From: Psychrobacillus psychrodurans | GTDB taxonomy: Bacteria; Bacillota; Bacilli; Bacillales_A; Planococcaceae | Assembly: GCA_900114885.1 (NCBI GenBank) | Contig: FOUN01000014.1 | Location: 17,973-81,972, forward strand | DNA length: 64,000 nucleotides | Reading direction: 5' to 3' | Part shown: positions 59,627 to 64,000 of the stretch, one piece after another | How positions within the stretch are numbered: the first letter of the stretch is position 1 | Layout of the letters: every line of letters starts with the position of its first letter | Translations under genes and position numbers: made by a program | The notes under the pieces: generated by a model | Told to the model about the DNA's origin: nothing | Databases searched by the model: none | The model's input: only the letters and a program-made list of their open reading frames with translations

Positions 59627-59660
59627 GCAGATCCTGTCTAGTCACTCTTAGTCTTTTTTT
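59624..59660 (+). terminator. Terminator-like hairpin after the MATE gene
   Basis: CTAG-CAG and CTG-CTAG form a short stem; TTAGTCTTTTTTT follows. Apart from this and the hairpin at 59841 the 308-base gap 59627-59934 shows no gene. Confidence 0.45.
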
Positions 59661-59840
59661 CTACTCCCAAAGCTTGGAGATATATGTTAAACAAATAATA
59701 TATATCTATTAAAGGGTAGGGATTATATTAGATTAAACTCTAGTGAACAAATATTTTCAGAACTAACTTTAAGGCCTATTCTCAACAGTTAAAGTTAATC
59801 TGCAAAAAACTTGTTCGTTTTAGTAGCTCCAACTAAAAAC

Positions 59841-59880
59841 AATCTTTAGTCGATAATCAGACTAAAGATTGTTTTTTTTA
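59841..59880. terminator. Rho-independent terminator
   Basis: AATCTTTAGTC pairs with GACTAAAGATT and is followed by eight Ts, between the MATE gene and the convergent aminotransferase gene. Confidence 0.9.
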
Positions 59881-59934
59881 TCGGGATAGAAACTCATCTG
59901 TTATTTTTGGATTACAAAGAGTTTTATTCTAATA

Positions 59935-61110
59935 TTAACAAATTGTAAGTACTTCTAATTTTTTTAACTGTTCTACCGCTTGTCTCAATACATCTATATC
60001 CTGCACTAATGCAACGCGAACGTAGCCTGCACCAGCGGAACCAAAAACGGTTCCTGGTACCATTACGACTCCAGTTTGATCAATTACTTCAAAGACGAAA
60101 TCCATGTCATTCATTTCATATGGATATTTTGCCCAAACGAACATCCCCCCAGTGGAAGGTGCGACTTTCCACCCAAGATCAGTTAATGCGTTTGTGAGGA
60201 AATGATGTCTCTCAGAAAATATCATACGCAAACGTTCTGTTATCTCCTCTGCATGGTTTAAGACAACAATCCCTGCTTCCTGAATGGGACCGTAAATCCC
60301 AAAATCTAAATTCGATTTTAGTTGCTTCATAATATTAATCATCTCTGCGTTTCCAGCAATATAAGCAATCCGAGTACCAGCAAGGCTAAAGCTTTTCGAT
60401 AAAGAGTTGATCTCCATCCCTACTTCTAATGCTCCCGGTGTTGAGAGGAAGCTGCTTGGCGAATTCCCAGTAAAATAGAATTCTGAATAAGCTGCATCAT
60501 GTAGAACAGCTATATTGTATTTATTGGCAAAGGCAACGACTTTCTCAAAGAAAATTGGATCAGGCATTGCTGGGACTGGATTTCCTGGTAAATTTAATAT
60601 CATTAGTTTTGCCTTCATTGCAATCTCTTCAGGTATTGCATCTAAATCAGGTAAAAACTTATTTTCTTCTAATAGTTCCATATAATAGGGTGCTGCACCA
60701 GCAAGTTTAATGCCAGCATCATAGGCTACATAACCAGGGTTTGTCGTTAGAATAATATCTCCTTCATCACAGAAGGCAATTGGGAGATGGACAAGTCCTT
60801 CCTGTGAACCCATCGTTTGAACAATCTGAGTTTCTGGATCCAATAGAACATTGGAGCGACGTTTATAATAATCTGCAACTGCCTCATTGAAGCGTGTTGT
60901 TCCAGTAAGAGTATAGCCATAAGAATCTGTTGCATAGCTAAGATCTGATAATACTTTTCTAGCACGTTCATCTGGTGGAAGGTCAGGACTACCTAGGCTT
61001 AAATCATATAGGTTAAAGCCTTGAGCTTGCTTGGCAGCTGCGGCGGCTTTCAAATCCCCAAAAATTGCTTTTTCAAATAATGACATTTTAGTAGATGGTT
61101 GAACCTTCAA
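59935..61110 (-). CDS. Class I/II PLP-dependent aminotransferase
   Basis: A 391-residue fold-type I aminotransferase: Y-T-L-T-G-T-T-R-F near the N terminus, N-L-P-G-N-P-V near 180, D-A-A-Y-S-E-F near 205, and the PLP-binding Lys in S-L-S-K-S-F-S-L-A-G-T-R. The start is TTG 61110 behind TTAGGAGTG; the upstream ORF extension to 61209 does not resemble the family. It is similar to LL-diaminopimelate or PatA-type aminotransferases. The specific amino acid is unknown. It is a single gene. Confidence 0.92.
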   Translation of the reverse strand: MKVQPSTKMSLFEKAIFGDLKAAAAAKQAQGFNLYDLSLGSPDLPPDERARKVLSDLSYATDSYGYTLTGTTRFNEAVADYYKRRSNVLLDPETQIVQTMGSQEGLVHLPIAFCDEGDIILTTNPGYVAYDAGIKLAGAAPYYMELLEENKFLPDLDAIPEEIAMKAKLMILNLPGNPVPAMPDPIFFEKVVAFANKYNIAVLHDAAYSEFYFTGNSPSSFLSTPGALEVGMEINSLSKSFSLAGTRIAYIAGNAEMINIMKQLKSNLDFGIYGPIQEAGIVVLNHAEEITERLRMIFSERHHFLTNALTDLGWKVAPSTGGMFVWAKYPYEMNDMDFVFEVIDQTGVVMVPGTVFGSAGAGYVRVALVQDIDVLRQAVEQLKKLEVLTIC

Positions 61111-61397
61111 TATAAGCACTCCTAACTCAAATAAAATTTTATGTTCTATCATATCATAATTTTCAATAAAATTGTGAGAAACATGAATGCAATATATTAC
61201 AAATGCCAATACTATTATTTTCTACACAGAATCGCTAAACTGCATTCTTGCTATTCGGACAAGTTTTAAAGTAATAATCTTCACGAAAGAACAAAATATG
61301 CTAATAAAACATGTTGAGTGATTAAAACAGAATAGATTTGTATATCCTTTTTTAAGAAGTTCCCAGTAAGATCATTTTCTTTAAGGAGACTATGTAT

Positions 61398-62138
61398 ATG
61401 ACAGAAAAACCAAAAAACTATTCAAGAAGAGACTTTCTAAAAACGACAGGGATTGCTACTGGAGCATTAATTGGTGGCGGGTTAATCGGTGGCTTAGTTG
61501 GGTTAAATGTAGATAAGACAGATAAAAGTGTATCTGATACAGGAACTACAAATCATGAGATGGCAACTAACCAGGGATTTCAATTCTTTCAAAATCAGAG
61601 AGAGTTCGATGTGCTTTCAAATGCTACGGAACGTATTTTTCCGAAAGATGATTTAGGACCAGGTGCAATTGATTTGGGGGTACCTTATTTTATTGATCAC
61701 CAACTAGCGGGACAGTATGGGAGCAATACAAAAGAATACATGCAAGGTCCGTTTGCTGTAGGTGCTAAAACTCAAGGGTATCAGAGTCGGCTAACAAGAG
61801 CATCAATTTTTAGGCAAGGAATTGGTAAGTTAGAAGAAGAGGCTAGTAATAGATTTGATAAGGGATTTTCTAGTTTAGAAGCAGAGCAAATGGATGAAAT
61901 TTTAACAGCTTTTCAAAACGATGAAATTGCAATGACGGGAGTTACTTCAGCGTTTTTCTTCCGCTTACTTCGAACTGCAACATTAGAAGGAGCCTATGCG
62001 GATCCAATGTATGGTGGTAATCGAAACATGGATGGTTGGAAGATGAAAGAGTTTCCTGGACATCAAATGGCATATATAAATGTAATTGAAGAAGATAAAT
62101 TCCAAAAAATCGAGCCAATGTCACTTGGCGGAATGTAA
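61398..62138 (+). CDS. Tat-exported small subunit of a gluconate-dehydrogenase-like complex
   Basis: A 246-residue protein of the gluconate 2-dehydrogenase subunit 3 family. The N terminus has the twin-arginine motif S-R-R-D-F-L-K and a hydrophobic G-A-L-I-G-G-G-L stretch, so it is exported folded and carries its partner along. A-T-E-R-I-F-P-K-D-D-L-G-P-G-A and the D-P-M-Y-G-G-N-R-N-M-D-G-W-K segment near the end are family hallmarks. ATG 61398 has AAGGAG nine bases before. It is cotranscribed with the GMC flavoprotein gene 22 bases downstream. Confidence 0.92.
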   Translation: MTEKPKNYSRRDFLKTTGIATGALIGGGLIGGLVGLNVDKTDKSVSDTGTTNHEMATNQGFQFFQNQREFDVLSNATERIFPKDDLGPGAIDLGVPYFIDHQLAGQYGSNTKEYMQGPFAVGAKTQGYQSRLTRASIFRQGIGKLEEEASNRFDKGFSSLEAEQMDEILTAFQNDEIAMTGVTSAFFFRLLRTATLEGAYADPMYGGNRNMDGWKMKEFPGHQMAYINVIEEDKFQKIEPMSLGGM

Positions 62139-62160
62139 ACGAAAGTAGAGGGGAAGATTT

Positions 62161-63873
62161 ATGGCTACTACATTACCAAAAGTAGATGTCGTTATCGTTG
62201 GTTTAGGGTGGACTGGCGGAATCATTGCGGCAGAATGTGCAAAAGCTGGACTAAAGGTGATTGGTTTAGAAAGAGGAAGAAAACGAGGGACAGAAGACTA
62301 TCAAAAAATACATGACGAGTATCGTTATGCTGTTCGTTATGAATTAATGCAGGAAGTATCAAAAGAGACTATTACTATTCGAAATAACCGAAAGATGCCT
62401 GCACTCCCAATGAGACAGATGAGCTCTTTTTTACTCGGTGAGGGATTAGGAGGTTCAGGAACACACTGGAATGGGCATACATGGAGATTTTATCCGTATG
62501 ATTTTCAAATTAAAACGATGACAGACGCAAAATATGGTCCAAATAAGTTATCCAGTGATTATCTACTTCAAGATTGGGGTGTTACCTACGACGAGTTAGA
62601 ACCGTATTTTTATAAATATGATCAAACCGCAGGGATTTCCGGGGAAGATAAAAATCCATTTTGGGGTAAGAGGGCGCAGGACTTCCCGACACCTCCCATG
62701 AAAAAAACTCCCATCTTGAAAAAGTTTGAAGGAGCGACCAAATCACTAGGCTATTCTCCTTTTATGCTACCCTCTGCAAATCTCTCGGAGGCATACACAA
62801 ATCCAGATGGAGAGGTCATAAATGCTTGTCAATATTGTGGTTTCTGTGAGCGATTTGGTTGTGAATATGGAGCCAAGACATCACCTGAAATAACTGTTAT
62901 TCCGACGGCTACAAAAACCGGAAATTTTGAATCAAGATTTCATGCAAATGTATTGGAAGTTGTAAAAAATGGGGATAAGGTGACTGGTGTAAGATATTTA
63001 GACACACAGTCTGGGGAAGAATTTATCCAAGAAGCCGAAGTCGTTGTTCTAGCAAGCTACGTTATGAATAATGCAAAGCTGCTAATGGTATCTAAAATTG
63101 GTGAGCAATATGACCCTGAAACAGGAAGAGGAACACTTGGTAAGAATTATTGCTATCAAATATTACCTGGTGCAACTGGTTTCTTTGATGAGCAAATGAA
63201 CACATTTATGGGAGCGGGAGCCCTTGGTATGTCTATCGATGATTATAATGCGGACAACTTCGATCATAGTGATTTAGATTTTATTCATGGGGGTAGTATT
63301 TCCATCACACAAACCGGATTTAGACCGATCGAAACGAATCCAATACAACGAGGTACACCAACCTGGGGAGCAGAATTTAAGAAAAATTCTATATACAATT
63401 ACACTCGTACATTATCAATTGGAGCCCAAGGTGCATCGATGCCTCATAAGGAAAATTACTTGTCGCTTGATAGTAAATATAAGGATGTTTATGGGTTACC
63501 ACTCCTCCAAATGACTTATAATTTTACGGATCAGGATAGAGCCTTGCATAAGTATATTACTGAAGTATCTACAAATATTATGAAAGAAATGGGAGCGAAA
63601 ACGGTAGAAGGAAAAGAGGTCATTACGGATTATGATATCGTAGGCTATCAGACAACTCATAATACGGGTGGAACAATTATGGGAGCAAATCCTGAGAATA
63701 GTGTAGTAAATCCGTTTTTACAACATTGGGATGCAGAAAACTTGTTTGTAGTAGGAGCAGGAAACTTCGCGCATAATGGAGGCTATAATCCAACCGGAAC
63801 AGTAGCAGCGCTAGCTTATAAAAGTGCTGAAGGAATTATAAAATACAGTAAATCAGGTGGTTCGCTTGTTTGA
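62161..63873 (+). CDS. GMC-family flavoprotein dehydrogenase, large subunit
   Basis: A 570-residue FAD enzyme: dinucleotide-binding G-L-G-W-T-G (14-19), G-G-S-G-T-H-W-N-G-H near 97-106, and a C-terminal N-P-T-G-T-V-A-A-L-A segment with His and Asn at the active site. Cys223, Cys226, Cys229 and Cys234 are spaced C-x2-C-x2-C-x4-C, like the iron-sulfur cysteines of gluconate/sorbitol/FAD-glucose dehydrogenase alpha subunits. No Tat motif; it would be co-exported with subunit 3. The cytochrome c subunit is not present downstream in the window. It oxidises a polyol or sugar acid at the outer face. Confidence 0.93.
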   Translation: MATTLPKVDVVIVGLGWTGGIIAAECAKAGLKVIGLERGRKRGTEDYQKIHDEYRYAVRYELMQEVSKETITIRNNRKMPALPMRQMSSFLLGEGLGGSGTHWNGHTWRFYPYDFQIKTMTDAKYGPNKLSSDYLLQDWGVTYDELEPYFYKYDQTAGISGEDKNPFWGKRAQDFPTPPMKKTPILKKFEGATKSLGYSPFMLPSANLSEAYTNPDGEVINACQYCGFCERFGCEYGAKTSPEITVIPTATKTGNFESRFHANVLEVVKNGDKVTGVRYLDTQSGEEFIQEAEVVVLASYVMNNAKLLMVSKIGEQYDPETGRGTLGKNYCYQILPGATGFFDEQMNTFMGAGALGMSIDDYNADNFDHSDLDFIHGGSISITQTGFRPIETNPIQRGTPTWGAEFKKNSIYNYTRTLSIGAQGASMPHKENYLSLDSKYKDVYGLPLLQMTYNFTDQDRALHKYITEVSTNIMKEMGAKTVEGKEVITDYDIVGYQTTHNTGGTIMGANPENSVVNPFLQHWDAENLFVVGAGNFAHNGGYNPTGTVAALAYKSAEGIIKYSKSGGSLV

Positions 63874-63954
63874 TAAATAGTATAAGATTTGAAAAAGCTA
63901 CGGGTCCTGGCACTGACTAACGTTTTTGAGACAGGAATAAAACACCCTATTATG

Positions 63955-63989
63955 CAGCCAATTGACGGTATTGAACCGGCGATTGGCTG
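63955..63989. terminator. Inverted repeat at the right edge, possible terminator
   Basis: CAGCCAAT pairs with ATTGGCTG around a 19-base loop, 80 bases after the GMC gene. It may be a terminator or the end of an insertion element cut by the window; I cannot decide. Confidence 0.5.
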
Positions 63990-64000
63990 TTTAGTTTCGT

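Overview
The window is AT-rich DNA from a low-GC Gram-positive spore-forming rod of the order Bacillales, in the Bacillaceae/Planococcaceae range (Bacillus, Psychrobacillus, Sporosarcina and Lysinibacillus-like). The grounds are strong AAGGAGG ribosome binding sites with many GTG and TTG starts, compact operons ending in rho-independent terminators, families typical of the group (YxeA, YcbLMNO-like, CtaG, DUF2243, YndM, DUF4183, OhrR), a c-di-AMP riboswitch in front of a KtrB potassium transporter, and dispersed palindromic intergenic repeats of a kind common in Bacillus relatives. I saw no rRNA, tRNA, CRISPR array or intact transposon. I cannot name the species.

Left part (1-22 kb): the 3' end of a Bce/Yxd-type peptide-sensing ABC transporter operon with yxeA; a converging two-component system; a LysE-family exporter; a riboswitch-controlled ktrB; and an MFS exporter. 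Next comes a ycbLMNO-like two-component/ABC locus whose kinase gene is frameshifted exactly at the phosphoacceptor box. After a lipoprotein and two repeat copies come acetyltransferases, an HxlR regulator with a luciferase-like oxidoreductase, and a Mef-like macrolide-efflux candidate preceded by a 14-codon ErmD-type leader peptide and an attenuator. A Crp/Fnr regulator with an MFS permease, an azoreductase and a pyruvate-oxidase-like enzyme close this part.

Middle (22-39 kb): an accessory-looking stretch of short single-gene units. It holds six of the window's eight GNAT acetyltransferases, two of them resembling AAC(6') aminoglycoside enzymes. It also holds HxlR/RidA, YdeI, WYL and DinB genes, a leaderless BtuF-like protein, a channel with an aberrant selectivity filter, a HELTH metallopeptidase-like protein, an isochorismatase, an ECF-like sigma factor directly followed by a clpP paralogue, a CPBP protease and a MerR regulator.

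39-43.4 kb is the most unusual region. Four consecutive genes encode secreted, largely helical proteins that share a tryptophan-containing motif just after the signal peptide. They are followed by a regulator-like protein that fuses an HTH domain to a degenerate F1-ATPase beta-subunit-like module. I know of no description of such a system.

43.5-55.3 kb holds a DUF2243/CtaG/YndM membrane-protein run, an asparagine-rich mini-protein, a CorA-like membrane protein, an EamA exporter and a likely spore or cell-surface glycan cluster. That cluster has a PseB-like dehydratase, a DUF1796 protein, two DUF4183 proteins, a GT4 glycosyltransferase, a protein with three 50-residue repeats and two sugar-nucleotide SDRs. 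The right end carries a tubby-like protein, an ohr-ohrR-gpx peroxide operon with visible operators, a MATE exporter, an aminotransferase and a two-gene, Tat-exported GMC oxidoreductase operon.
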